Assembly (NCBI GenBank): GCA_015680685.1
Contig: MNCI01017980.1
Coordinates: forward strand, 5,946-56,586
Direction: 5' to 3'
Length of the DNA stretch: 50,641 nucleotides
From: Gnetum montanum
Lineage: Eukaryota; Streptophyta; Gnetopsida; Gnetales; Gnetaceae
Part shown: piece by piece, positions 10,459-21,299 of the stretch
Position numbering within the stretch: position 1 is the first letter of the stretch
Layout of the letters: every line of letters starts with the position of its first letter
Notes under the pieces: model-generated
What the model was told of the DNA's origin: nothing
Seen by the model: the letters and a program-made list of their open reading frames with translations, nothing else
Database searches by the model: none
Position numbers and translations under genes: made by a program

Positions 10459-10563
10459 CGCTCTTTCCAGGTCCAGTCGCTCCTCAGTAATTCGGCCCTG
10501 CTTCTGCTTCTCTGTTGGCTGGGACTTAAATGCGACGCTGCGCATCGGCCCGGCCCTGCCCAC
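10459..10563 (-). other. in-frame upstream extension of the methyltransferase (alternative start)
   Basis: An ATG at 10563 is in frame and would add 35 residues, rich in Arg, Lys and Gln, for a 410-residue protein. Another in-frame ATG lies at 10545. The family normally begins about 20 residues before the EGQ..AW motif, which favours 10458. The extension is therefore more likely 5' UTR, though a basic N-terminal leader cannot be excluded. Confidence 0.4.
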
Positions 10564-11129
10564 GCGTACCTCGTGATCATGCCTGCAACTTTGTGCCCTA
10601 CTTTATCCAATATGGATGTAACCATCGTGCATTATTGGACAATCATACATATTAGATTTGTGGACTACAAAAAATGTAAAGAAACATGGCCTATCATGAT
10701 CCATGGATATCCACCGTTCATCTGCATCGAAGTAGTTGGAAACGTCACTCGCGGCATAGTACCAGTCTGGATTATTTTTTTTTTGAGATGTTGACCATCA
10801 AACAATTAACGTGTATGAACCATTAATTGGGCGGTTCTTCGTTCTTACTGCGATCCCTGCTAAACAGACAACCCTGAATCGTTAAAGCAGAAACTCGCTT
10901 TCAACATCCTAAGGCAACAACGCAATTTAAAATCTTTTCTGAAAGGGACACTGACGGACGTGGAACCCACATAGAATTAAACAAAACAATTATCGGTGAT
11001 CACGCTAAAAACAAGGCTGGCAAAGTCGTTTCCTGGCCTGTACCATGTCACTTCTCACAGGTGATGCGTACCAATGCACATTTCATCCCTCCAGAGTTCT
11101 ATTCCATTCATTTATTGTACCAATGCGTA
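10564..11129 (-). promoter_or_regulatory. promoter region of the methyltransferase gene
   Basis: This single-copy-looking upstream region has more GC and CpG than the retroelements. On the minus strand it contains a CCAAT-box-like ATTGG (near 10600). A W-box-like TTGACC occurs on the plus strand near 10790. No classical TATA box is obvious just upstream of the ATG. The regulatory assignment is from position only. Confidence 0.35.
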
Positions 11130-11480
11130 GACACATCTTGCACATGACACTAGAAAAACATGTCACATAAAACATATCACATCTGCGTTAACCTGCTGCT
11201 GCCAATAAGTACATGACCCATCTTACACATCATATCACAAAGACATATCCCATCCTCGTTAACGTGATATTAAAAAAACATATCACATCTGCCTGAACAT
11301 GACCCATCTTTTACATCATATCACAAAAAAATATCTTAACCTCGTTAACGCAAGTGGACTGCATTTACCGATCTTATCCTTATCCTCGTTAATGTGGACT
11401 GCATTTACCTATCTTATCCTCATTAACGCAGTTAATGTGGACTGCATTTACCTATCTTATCCTCATTAACGCAAGTGGAC
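11130..11480. repeat. degenerate tandem-repeat cluster upstream of the methyltransferase
   Basis: Two interleaved motifs recur. The first is 'catatcacat(c)', with 'gacccatctt' and 'atcatatcacaaa', between 11155 and 11335. The second is 'tggactgcatttacc.atcttatcct' followed by 'cgttaac' or 'cattaac', at about 11350, 11395 and 11445 with a shorter match at 11480. Spacing is irregular (about 45-55 bp). The block starts about 670 bp upstream of the chosen ATG. Confidence 0.8.
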
Positions 11481-11504
11481 TGCAGTTACCAAATCAAAGG
11501 TTTG

Positions 11505-11690
11505 ACTCCAATGGACAACATTGAGTTATAATTTAGTACACCTTAAAGATATATAGTCAAATTAGAATTGTATAATATGTAGTAATTTTCTTAATGATGC
11601 TTTAAAAACTCATAGCATGTATATTTATTAAATATACTAGAATTTCAATTTTAGTTTTATAACTCAACATTGCCCACCAAAATTGAACTC
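11505..11690. mobile_element. candidate MITE with inverted termini
   Basis: Near 11505-11530 the sequence ACATTGAGTTATAATTTAG is mirrored at about 11655-11685 by TTTAGTTTTATAACTCAACA (reverse complement TGTTGAGTTATAAAACTAAA). The arms share TTGAGTTATAA exactly, with mismatches outside it. The interior is AT-rich and non-coding. No target duplication is obvious, so this remains a candidate. Confidence 0.45.
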
Positions 11691-11723
11691 ATAAATAGGA
11701 GCCTCCAAATTAAGAGTTTTACC

Positions 11724-11728
11724 ACTAA
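11724..11728. other. target-site duplication, left side of copy B
   Basis: ACTAA lies directly outside the LTR end at 11729. ACTAG lies directly outside the other LTR at 24499-24503. A 5-bp duplication with one later substitution fits LTR retrotransposon integration. Confidence 0.7.
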
Positions 11729-12499
11729 TGATGTGTAGTGAGTACCCCCTACAACCAAACAGACAAATCACTAAGTGCTCATGTGCGATCCAATCGAATT
11801 TCGTGGACTTATAGCCTTCTAAGCACACTAGTCTCTAGAAATGCAAGGGTATGGTTAAGTGCAACTAAGGCATATGATTTTTATCATTTTTATGTTTTGT
11901 GTTTTAAGTTGCCTAAGGGTAGAGAATAATAAATAAGATAAAATAAAATAATTAAATTACTAATTTAATCTAACTGGCTACACCTAACTAATCCTAACAT
12001 AAGCATCTGGGATTACCAAGCGGCAAGAGCATGCTCAACGTGATTGTACTAATGTGCTTAATTAATCGCTATTTAATCTAGCTTAATTTAGCCTAATTAA
12101 TTATTTAATTACTTAAAGCACTAAAGGAAATTGCATAAAACATTAAATGCATAAATAGATAATTAATCTATTTCAAAGGGCTGCAAGGTTTATCAAAAAG
12201 CTTGTCTTTATTGTTGTTCACATTGCTATGCTAAGGTACAATAGCGCTTGGATAAAGATTCATACACTCTTGACTCCTACTGCAGGCACTTAGAGAAAAA
12301 TATTCTAACTTTTAAATGACAAAACTGCAATAGCTCCACTACAACTATGATAAGATATGCCATAGACACAGCAGGTGAGCATGTATTTATAGGCAAATAT
12401 AGCCACTACATCAATGGGGTCACATCAATGCATCAAATCATGCATCAATCGGGCCTAGTCGATGAGGCCCAATTGACACAGCTAATTTACAATTCATCG
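11729..12499 (-). repeat. 3' LTR of copy B
   Basis: On the minus strand it begins (C)GATGAATTG (T to C change at the first base) and ends ACACATCA. It contains the TATA box CTATAAATAC near 12392-12383 and CATTGATG-type motifs just upstream of it. It is 771 bp, about 126 bp shorter than the 5' LTR because of internal deletions (for example near 11848 and 12010). Confidence 0.85.
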
Positions 12500-12742
12500 T
12501 ACCTCCATGATTAAATGAAAACTCATCCTCTAGTTCTTTACAAATTTGGGAAGGTATGGAATTATTGACTGATGATAGACATATGACAAATGTAAACAAA
12601 CATAAACAAACACGAAGTGCCCAAGTGTACAAATATACAATCATTACAAAAATTTTCTAGTGTTCACAACTACAAAATTAAACACTAGGACAAAATTTGA
12701 CAAATACAATCCCTTTTGATGGCATGAAGATAATGAAAAATA

Positions 12743-15548
12743 TTAAATGGTTCTAGGTGACGAAGGCTATTGAGGTTTCGAAGGACCTTCTCCTGCTTTA
12801 GGCACACGTGGTGGTTAAGGTTATTGTGGTTGTCCCACTATGGTTGCAACTTCCAGTGGAAGATGGAAAGCATTCAACAATGCTTTCATCTTCTCCTCCT
12901 TACTCTTGGGATTGTGCACAGTCCACGCAACTTCACCAATTTGGGTTACATCCCAAGGATAGGGCATTGTTGGGAATAACTCCTTGACATTAATGAATCA
13001 TCCAATAAATTATTTGCATTTGATGTTGAACGCCCTAATTGCATTTTGCAATTGTAGGTAATCATTCATTCTTTTGGCTAGGTTCTCAACAATTGATCTT
13101 TGATTAATGAATCTTTTCTTGAGAACTTCGAGTTTAGTATTTGTAGTCTCAAGCTTTTGCTTGGTTTCCTTGACTCTGCCTTGTGCAGTAAGTACGAGTT
13201 GGTCACTTGTTTCTCTAACTTTGACCACGATCATCTGGCATCCAACATTACAAAGTTTGCATATCAAAGTCTGGTGAGCTCCATGTATTTTGTCATTTCT
13301 TCAATCTACAACTCCTTCATGTGAATCTCTAATTTGTTGTAGGCATCTATCCCATCAATGATAGGCTACCACACCTCTTTTCTTTGTTGGAGTTGTTCAA
13401 AGGTCTCATTAACTTCTTTTTGTAGGCCAACTTGATCATTGTAGTGGTTCTTAACTCTTTCAAATTTGAGAGCCTCATTCTTCTAGGTGGAAAAATCAAT
13501 CATAGATTTTTTATGTAAGGAACAGGCTTGCTTCATAAAAGGATTTTATTTTCTAGCTGTTAATCTCCTAAGCATAGTGTTTACCCTGGCTAGCTACTCC
13601 TATTGTTGATGGATGAATTCTTGCATCTACTATTTCTACACATCAACATTATGTAGGTGATGATTCTTTGTGGTTAGCATCTCATTCTCTAGGCATGTCT
13701 AGACCAAGTCCTTCTGAACTAAATATGGCTTAGCCTTGGCCATGAATTGGTCAACGATGGTCGTCACCATCCCCACCTCAACCTATTTTAGTCTATCTTG
13801 AAGTTGTTGAAAAGCTTCATGTCTTATCAGTGCAAGGTTAAGTAGCGTAGGGTCAATAAGATGGACTCTTAATTCAACAACCTCCAAGGCCAAGTGTTGG
13901 TTTTGTGCTTGAGCTATTTTGAGTTGCCCTTCTAGAATGATGCATTTTCCCTTTGCTTCAAGTAGCTTTAACTACGTTGCGGTGATGTTATTTGGAAAAT
14001 CAAAGATATTCAAAATCGATTGCCTAGTTTCCACTAGTCAGTCCAACAACTCATGCTAGGCTACACTCAATTGGTTGCTAATAGTTCTTGTGGACATTTG
14101 CACATCTTCAAGTGTAGAAACATCTAGTATACACGTCATAGGTGCATTTTGTACTTCAGTGATTTGATCAAAAATCTTTTCTATTGTTGTACCATTCCCT
14201 TGGTGCTACATCACCAAGATAGTTGCCCCCTCTCCCTCCTCAAAGTGCATAAAAAAGGTAGCGGCATTCCCAGAAATTTCTAAGAATTGCTATTATTACA
14301 AGAGAGACACCATTACCTCTTGGGCACTAGGATTTGACCTTGTGGAAAGTTGCATTCTTTAGGCTAAGAATATTGGCCCACCTCCCTCCATTTGATTGAT
14401 TGTTCAATCCACTTCATTAAGGTGACTCATTACAGGATGATACACAGATAAATCCCCACTACTTGTTCCTACTTGTTGCTCCTGCTCATGCAAGAGTTGC
14501 TCTTGAATTTTACATAGGTGCTTAATGGCTATGTAGGCCTCTAGTGTTGCTTCCTGAGTGGGTGGTGGAGGTGGAAGTTGTTGCTCCTCTTCTTTGAACA
14601 TTGAAGGGAACTTTTCTTTCATCATTTCAGACCATGAGGCAATGGAAGTATGCCTGATTATGTCATTTACATAGCAAACTATCCTTGCCCTTTTATAGAG
14701 TTTTTTGATAACACATGGAAAGGGTAGGGTTGTCCTTCCACGTTCATTTTCCTTGAAGTGCTTTTTTATTTTCAGTAGATTAGCTATGGAAGGTTTACAT
14801 GGAATTTACTGCTTAAAGAATTACATGCATAGGTGGAGAAAGTAGTCACCTTGTTAGGCCTTACCATCAAATTAAGGTGATAAGCTGCTATCTTAAAGTA
14901 TATGTGCTTTGCCAGTGTGAGTGCATCAAACTCCTTGTGATCAATCCCATAACACCATTGGGTCCACTCCCTTTTTTCCTCTAGGTTAGCTTACATAGAG
15001 ATCTCTGCCAAATGGATTCCAAAATCAAGTAGATCAAGAGCTTGCACAATAGTTTCCATTGAGTAGGACACCTAAATGTCCTTGATTCTCACAATGGCTC
15101 TTGCCATTCTACTATTCCAAAAGAGACATGTCTCTCCCATGTACCACTCCCTATTGGAAGTGATGATTGGCCACATGGGAGAGTTTTGCAACTACATCTT
15201 AACTTTTGGTGGAGCATGTTCTAAGAATGGTCCAAAGTTTAGTTCTTGGAGAACTGAGTGTTGGACACCACGTGGCTTGATTGTATCAAGGTAGGCTTGT
15301 ATTAATGTGACCTCAAAATCTTGGTATGGGCCATGGTGCATTTCCTCTTTGAGATTGTTATATTGTAGCCTCTTCTTCAGGAATCTATAAAATAGATTCC
15401 ACTGTAGGCTCCTTTTGAAGAGGTCCTGTTGCATGAGTTTCTATTGCTTACTCCTAGGCTTGTTCCTACTATTCATTTCTAGCTTTAGGTCATTTGGTCT
15501 TTTATTGGGATGGTCCTCCTTCCTACAGCTGTTTTGGTTTGATGCCAT
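12743..15548 (-). pseudogene. extra ORF in env-like position, copy B (coiled-coil protein, unrecognised)
   Basis: The frame starts at an ATG directly after a splice-acceptor-like CATAG and ends in TAA. I do not recognise the family. The N-terminal third carries the conserved motifs NSPMW and REWYMGET (near 15130) and LFWNSRMARA. A linker with PPPPPTQE (near 14580) follows. Next comes a long heptad-like, Glu/Gln/Lys-rich coiled coil (about 14050-13010, for example KLETTNTKLEVLKKRF), and then a Pro-rich tail. About 935 codons. Stops fall mostly at expected Gln or Trp codons. No transmembrane segment stands out, so the env label is positional only. Copies C and D have the same architecture and length. 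Confidence 0.75.
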
Positions 15549-15806
15549 CTATGATCACAACATGATTAAGGGTTAGCATTTAATGTGTAACTTGAAATAA
15601 TTGGGATACCTTATCTCTTTGGAAAAGTTACACTTAGCTAAGTTGTGATCATGGCTGATTTGATCATTTCAATTATTATTTTATTNNNNNNNNNNNNNNN
15701 NNNNNNNNNNNNNNNNNNNNNNNNNNNNNNNNNNNNNNNNNNNNNNNNNNTGAAAAATTTTCATTAAAAACCTTAAGGTTTTTGGCCTCCACAACTAAGA
15801 GCTTAC
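15549..15806 (-). other. predicted intron before the extra ORF, copy B
   Basis: On the minus strand the donor AGAG|GTAAGC lies at 15807/15806 and the acceptor GATCATAG directly precedes the ATG at 15548. The branch-point-like GCTAACCCTTA lies about 25 nt upstream of the acceptor. Position and motifs match copies C and D. The 65-N gap lies inside. Confidence 0.65.
15686..15750. other. assembly gap (65 N)
   Basis: Run of N within the predicted intron upstream of the extra ORF in copy B. True length is unknown. Confidence 1.
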
Positions 15807-15960
15807 CTCTAGTAGCTACAAGATCAAAGAATTGCAAAAAATCCCCTCTCATCTTGAAGCAAATGAAAAAAATTTCAAAGTCTTGGGTGGCATTTATAGA
15901 ATTTTTAAGCTACATTGATAGGGCCTAGCCAATGTGGCTATTGACCACCATTGACTTTGT
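15807..15960 (-). promoter_or_regulatory. internal LTR-like promoter and leader exon, copy B
   Basis: On the minus strand a block with the CCATTGATG-type motif family (near 15940-15915) is followed by a TATA-like TCTATAAATGCC (near 15891) and a leader running to the donor at 15807. Its layout resembles the TATA region of the LTRs, but sequence similarity is limited to short motifs. Confidence 0.5.
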
Positions 15961-17540
15961 AAAAAGTAATAAAAAATAAAGAGTTTTAGCATGAAATGAG
16001 GGTTAAATGAAAGCCCAAAAAGCCATGAACATGATGAAAATATTAGAGGAGGGTTTTGAAGTTTCAAAAATTAAGAAATGATTGGAGAATGAGATTTTAT
16101 GGAGAAAAATGCCTTAAGGAGTGCATAGTTGGATGCATGATGGAGTGCACGAAAGAATTGATTGCAACAACATCTAAGGATAAAGAACTTAACTAACCAA
16201 ATCATGAGATATTCAAGTGGGTCCTTCCCAGAGTAGAACATGCCCTTTTTGCCCTTGTAGAACCTCAACTAAGAAGTTTGTCAGCCCCATAGTTGATTAA
16301 TGTTCACGAAATGTTATGGACCAAACCTGGAAAATCTATTTAGGAATTTCAACACATCAAACTAAGACATTGGGCGAAAACATGGATAACTAGTAGTGAG
16401 GTGAGTTATGAAAGCATTAATGGATGATAGAGAGAGTGTAATGAAGTTACTAGTCTTGGTAAGATGAAGACCTTTGTGAAAATCGTGGTTAAGTGACCCG
16501 ATAAAGTCCATCCTTAGTCTAGACTAGAACCAATCACGTTCAGTGACTTTGCATCACCACTCTAAGACTAATCCACCTCCTTGAGATATAAGAATGCTCC
16601 CATAGATAACCACTATTCCTTATTTGAGAAGAAAAGAGAGAAGCAAGAAGTGAGAAAGGACATTAGTTAGAGGGGACCTTCAAGCATGGGTAACATGTCT
16701 TTCTAGTCCCATAACCAATGCTTGTAGTTTGTTTATTTTTTATAAGGGATGTGCTTTAAATTTTCATCATGTTTTTCTTTTTTGAATTTTTTGATGGAAA
16801 CCACATCATGCAAAGACTTATTCAACTTCTTATTATTGATTGACACGAAATGGTAAGAAATCCATGAAAAACACACTTGTAGTCAAGATGGTACAAGGTA
16901 CAAAGAGCTTTAAATCCTATTGAAGTTACACCCTTTCCAAACCTTTGAATCCTTTCCAAGTCTAAAAAATACCAAGGTCACAAGTTTGTTAAGGTTTTAT
17001 TAATGAAAAGGGATGTCATGTTTCCAAAACAAGGAAAACCATAGAGTTTCTGGATGGGTGGGTGATGTGGACTCACTTCTTGTTCCATGAAAAAGAAACT
17101 TTGTCTTAGTTATTAGTCATCAAAATTTAAAAATAGAAACTAGACATTAGTAATCAAAAACGTTAAGTACAAACCACCATTAGAAAATAGCTACAACATC
17201 CCTGTGTCTTATTGGTAATAAAGCACTTTTATTAGAAAACAAGAAAAATTCAAACCAAAATAAAGGAAAATATAAAAGAAATTGTAGAAAAATAAAACAT
17301 ATTAATGATGTTGTAAAACAAAAATTGAGAAAAATTAATAAAGTAAAACAAAAAGGTGTAAGATAAAGAAGGTGTAAAAAAAAAGTTGTAAAAATAACAA
17401 AGTGTAAAACAAAAATGTGAAAAATAAAAAAGATGAAAAAATAAGGCACCATTATTTTGATTAGCATGGATGGCCATCTCCCCCCAAGACTAATGTTTAA
17501 GGAGGAGATCCAAAAAATTAAGCATGGTTATCCATTTGAT
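15961..17540 (-). other. 3' untranslated region after pol, copy B
   Basis: Non-coding and alignable by eye with 32650-34300 (C) and 42050-43590 (D). Just after pol there is a strand-asymmetric block at 17225-17455 (A-rich on the plus strand) of degenerate GTGTAAAACAAAA units. Confidence 0.65.
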
Positions 17541-20500
17541 AGGGCATTTGTTGCATTGGCTTACTTAGGTTCGTGGAAAGGTTTTACTTTCTGCATATTG
17601 AGTAGTTGCTTATTGTTTAGGCTATTAGGTTTGTAGATTAACATGAACCTAGAAGGAAATGTTTCATAGATAATATAAGGCCCCTTCTAGAACATTTGGG
17701 ACTTTGTCCTTTGAGGCATGTATGTGGGGTTTTAGTAGAGGACCTTGTTTTCAGGTTTAAATTTTACTTTCCATATTCTAAGGTCATGATACTTTTTGTT
17801 GAATGCCTTGTGCACTTTGTTCAAGGATAGAGGTACCAATCAATTTTCATCTAGCACATTCAGGTTGATTAATCTTTCTTTTCATGCTAGGCGAAGGTCA
17901 AGGTCCAAGTCATAGGTTGTTGAAAGTATACAGAGTTTAGACTAGATAGGTAGAGTTGGTACTTTTTTCATACACTAGCTCATAGGGAGAGTAGCCTATA
18001 GAAAGTTTTCATGTTAAGTAGTATGCCTAGAGGGCATCATTTAGTTTTGTGCTCCAGTCTCTCTTATATTTGCTAATAGTTCTTAGTAGGATCTTCATGA
18101 TCTCCCTATTAGTAATTGTTGCTTGACCATTGGCTTAGGGGTGGTATGGTATTTTTATTTTATGTTCAACCTCCAAGCATTGTATAAGCTTGTGCAAGGT
18201 AGTGGCTATAAAATAGTTTCTATTGTCAAAAATTAGTGCATGTGTCACCTCAAACCTATTTATGACATTTTGTTGTACAAAATGCATAACAGTAGATGAT
18301 GTATAGTTGATGATGGCTATTGATTCTATCCATTTTGTGTAGTAATCAACAACAATGATTATGTACACCTTTTCATTTGACATGGGTGTGATGGGATCCA
18401 TGAAGTCTATGCCCCATATGTTAAAGAATTTCAGTGATTGGATCCATTGTTGAGGTTTCTTCATTCAAGAAGTCATCCCATCATCTTGTTGACAATGTTC
18501 ACAAGAGCAGACAAATTGGTGGGCGTCCCTAGAGATGGTTGGACAATAATACCCTACCATTAGGATCTTAATGCTTATGTATCTCTCAACATAATGGCCC
18601 CCCACAAGGATCCTCATGAGCATCCTAGAGAATGCATAGTTGATTAGCATCAAGTACACATCAATGAACTAGGCCATTGACACACATCTTGTAAAGGTAT
18701 TCGTTGATTTTCATGAAGCATTTTTCTTGATGAAGAAACTGTTATTTCTTCCTGTAGTCTAGATCTTGTGGCATCTCTTAAATAAGAAGATAAGTGAGGA
18801 TGCCATCATACCATTTTGGTTCATCAGGCACTTATTCATTTATTGCACTAGTAAAGAGGAGTTTATCAGGAAATTTATCAAAGAGTGGACTCTCCTCTCT
18901 GTTATCCCATCGTAATCGAGACAAGTTATCAGTGACCACATTCTCAGTCCCCTTTCAATCTACCATTGTAAGATCAAAATCCTACAAGATTACTAGCCAT
19001 TGTATGATATGAGGGCTCACCATTGGCTTGTTCATAAGGAAGAAAATGGCACTATGGTCAATGTGCATAAACACTTTATATCCAAGCACATAGTGCTTAA
19101 AATTCTCTAGAGCATACATCACGATCATTAGTTGTTTCTCTGCTTTGATGTAAGTTAGTTGTGTACCTATAATGCTTTGACTTGTGTAGTGGATGTAATA
19201 TGAATGTTTCTTATTGTCCAATTACATAAGCATAGCTCCTAAGGCATAATTTGATGCATTTTTCATTATATGAAATGATCTGGACTAGTCAAGTGGTTGT
19301 AAAATTGGAGTCTCTATGAGCTTCTGCTTGAGGCTTTGGAAAGCATTTTTGCATTTCTTGGTCTAGATGAATGGTTCATCTTTCTTTGTAAGTTCAACCA
19401 AAAATTTTGTGATATTAGAGAAATTATCTATAAAATGCCACTAGTAGCCACTGTGTCCAAGGAATGATTGGACATCTTTAATGATTTCTAGTTGGCTAGT
19501 TGTTCTTTGGATGACCCTTATCTTTTTAGCATCCACCTCAATCCCTACCTAAGAAATTATATGTCCTAATACAATGTCCTCTTGGACCATCAGATGGCTC
19601 TTTTGCCAATTAAGCTAAAGATTTGTCTTGACACAACTTTTAAGCACTTACTCAAGATAGTCCAAGGCTTGCTCAAATGTGGTGTCATAGGTGGAGAAAT
19701 CATCCATAAATACTTCCACCTTGTAATCAATTAGTTGCTAAAAAATGCTCAAGACCAAGCATTGGAATGTTGCAAGAGCATTACATAGATCAAAAGGCAT
19801 CTTTCGATATGCAAAAGTTCCCTAGGGACTCGTGAATGTTGGTTTGGCTTGATCCTCTAGTCCGATCTAGATTTGGTTATAGCCACTATAACCATTCAGA
19901 AAGCTATAATAACAATGCCTAGGTATAGTATCGAAGACTTGATCCGCAAATAACAATGAAAAGTGATCTTTGAATATTGCCATATTCAATAGCCAAAAGT
20001 TAATGTAGATCCACCACTTTTCACATTTCTCTAGCATAATCATGAGTGGGCTAACCCACTCACTATCCACAATGGAATAGATAAACCCCGTCTTGGGGAG
20101 TTTTTTGATTTCCTTTGTGAAAAGCTACTTTAATTTGGGGTTTAATTGTTGTTGTGGTTGCCTCTTTGGCTTCATGGCTAGATCAGTGTAAATATGATGC
20201 TAGCATATCCTAGAATCAATCCCTATGAGTTTAGGATATGACCAAGCAAAGGTTGTTGTCCATTTGTTGACCACCCTCAACAACATCTGTTTCTATTCAA
20301 GAGAAAGATTGGCATTAATGATTACTAGCTTATCATTTTTCAAAAATGCATACTCCATGTCACTAGGTAGAGTTTTTAACTCTAAGGGCTCTTGTTTAAA
20401 ATTTTCAAGGATTTTCAAGTTTCCCAAATAGGTATCATCATTTGCATCATTAGAGGGTTGATGATGAACTTGCTCTAGTTCATCCATACTTTCAACATAG

Positions 20501-21100
20501 GGACATGTCAAGCTATCACTAGGTTTCATGCAAAGTATGCTTCTCCTAGGATCAACTATCAACCACTGAGTATCCTCCTATTTTGTGGCTACTATAAGTA
20601 AACACCATGAATATATGCCTCATTTGCATAATTTTTGCATGCAAAAATGGATGCTTTGTACATGGAATAGAGTTTCTACACATTGTTGCACCCTATATTA
20701 CTATACATGATGCATGGAAATCATTTCTTCTCAATCTTTATGAATGCATTTTCCTTGAAAATTTCTAAGGAAAATCCTCTAATGCTCATTCGTGCATCAA
20801 TAGTGCTTAACTAAGCCCTTTACAGAATGATTGTGAAGTCCCCTTTGCAGTTCTTAACTTTGATTACTAAGAAATTGGCAGGATAAGTCCACCCATAGAT
20901 AATGGTCACAATATCTTCTACTAGTCCCAATGGAACAGTGATGGACTAGTTTGCTAATTCTAAATGGATGTTACTCTTCTTGTGAGGAGGTAGGTTCCAA
21001 GTGTTGTACATTTTGTGAGAAATCAGATTAACTCTAGGACCTTAGTGAAGAAGAGCCATGCATGGCTCATTCCTAGCAATCTAAAAATAGATGAGAGGAC
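17520..21100 (-). pseudogene. pol: pol (protease, RT, RNase H, integrase), copy B
   Basis: Protease runs about 21080-20740 (LLH*GPRVNLIS, with His where the catalytic Asp is expected, then YGWTYPANFLVIKV). RT runs about 20075-19400, with DSEWVSPL, GYSGYNQI and an intact FMDD active-site box near 19707. RNase H runs about 19330-18870 (NVVTDNLSRL near its end). The integrase zinc finger is at 18600-18470 (ERYISIKILMVGYY, then C..C at CSCEHC). The integrase core is at 18430-18090 (GIDFMD; second acidic residue in IFDN; Thr replaces the expected catalytic Glu in NGQATIT). The C-terminal part ends near 17540. The protein would process gag-pol, copy RNA to DNA and integrate it. Many stops and shifts make it non-functional. 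Domain order and the APVP-like protease indicate Ty3/gypsy of the Athila type. Confidence 0.85.
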
Positions 21101-21299
21101 TTTCAAGATTAGATCTTTTCCTAGGAAGGTTGCCAACCTTGATCCAATCAAATACAATGTGGGTTAACATAACTATGTAGATCTTGGGAGGGGTTTGGTT
21201 TGAAGGGATTTCAAAAGGAATGGATGTAGTGGACAAAGTAGATATAAGGTGAATAGCCACATAAGTAGGTGAGGGTTTAGTAGGGCCATTAATTTAGAA

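Noticed and set aside
9139-10576. Several plus-strand ORFs opposite the methyltransferase
   Set aside because: They are shadows of the GC-rich coding exons. The minus-strand frame carries all family motifs.
12500-12708. LTR starting at TGTATTTGTC after AAAAGGGA
   Set aside because: This looked like a polypurine tract plus LTR start, but both 5' LTRs (B and D) begin at TGATGA, which also mirrors the TCATCA end. The upstream part is internal sequence.
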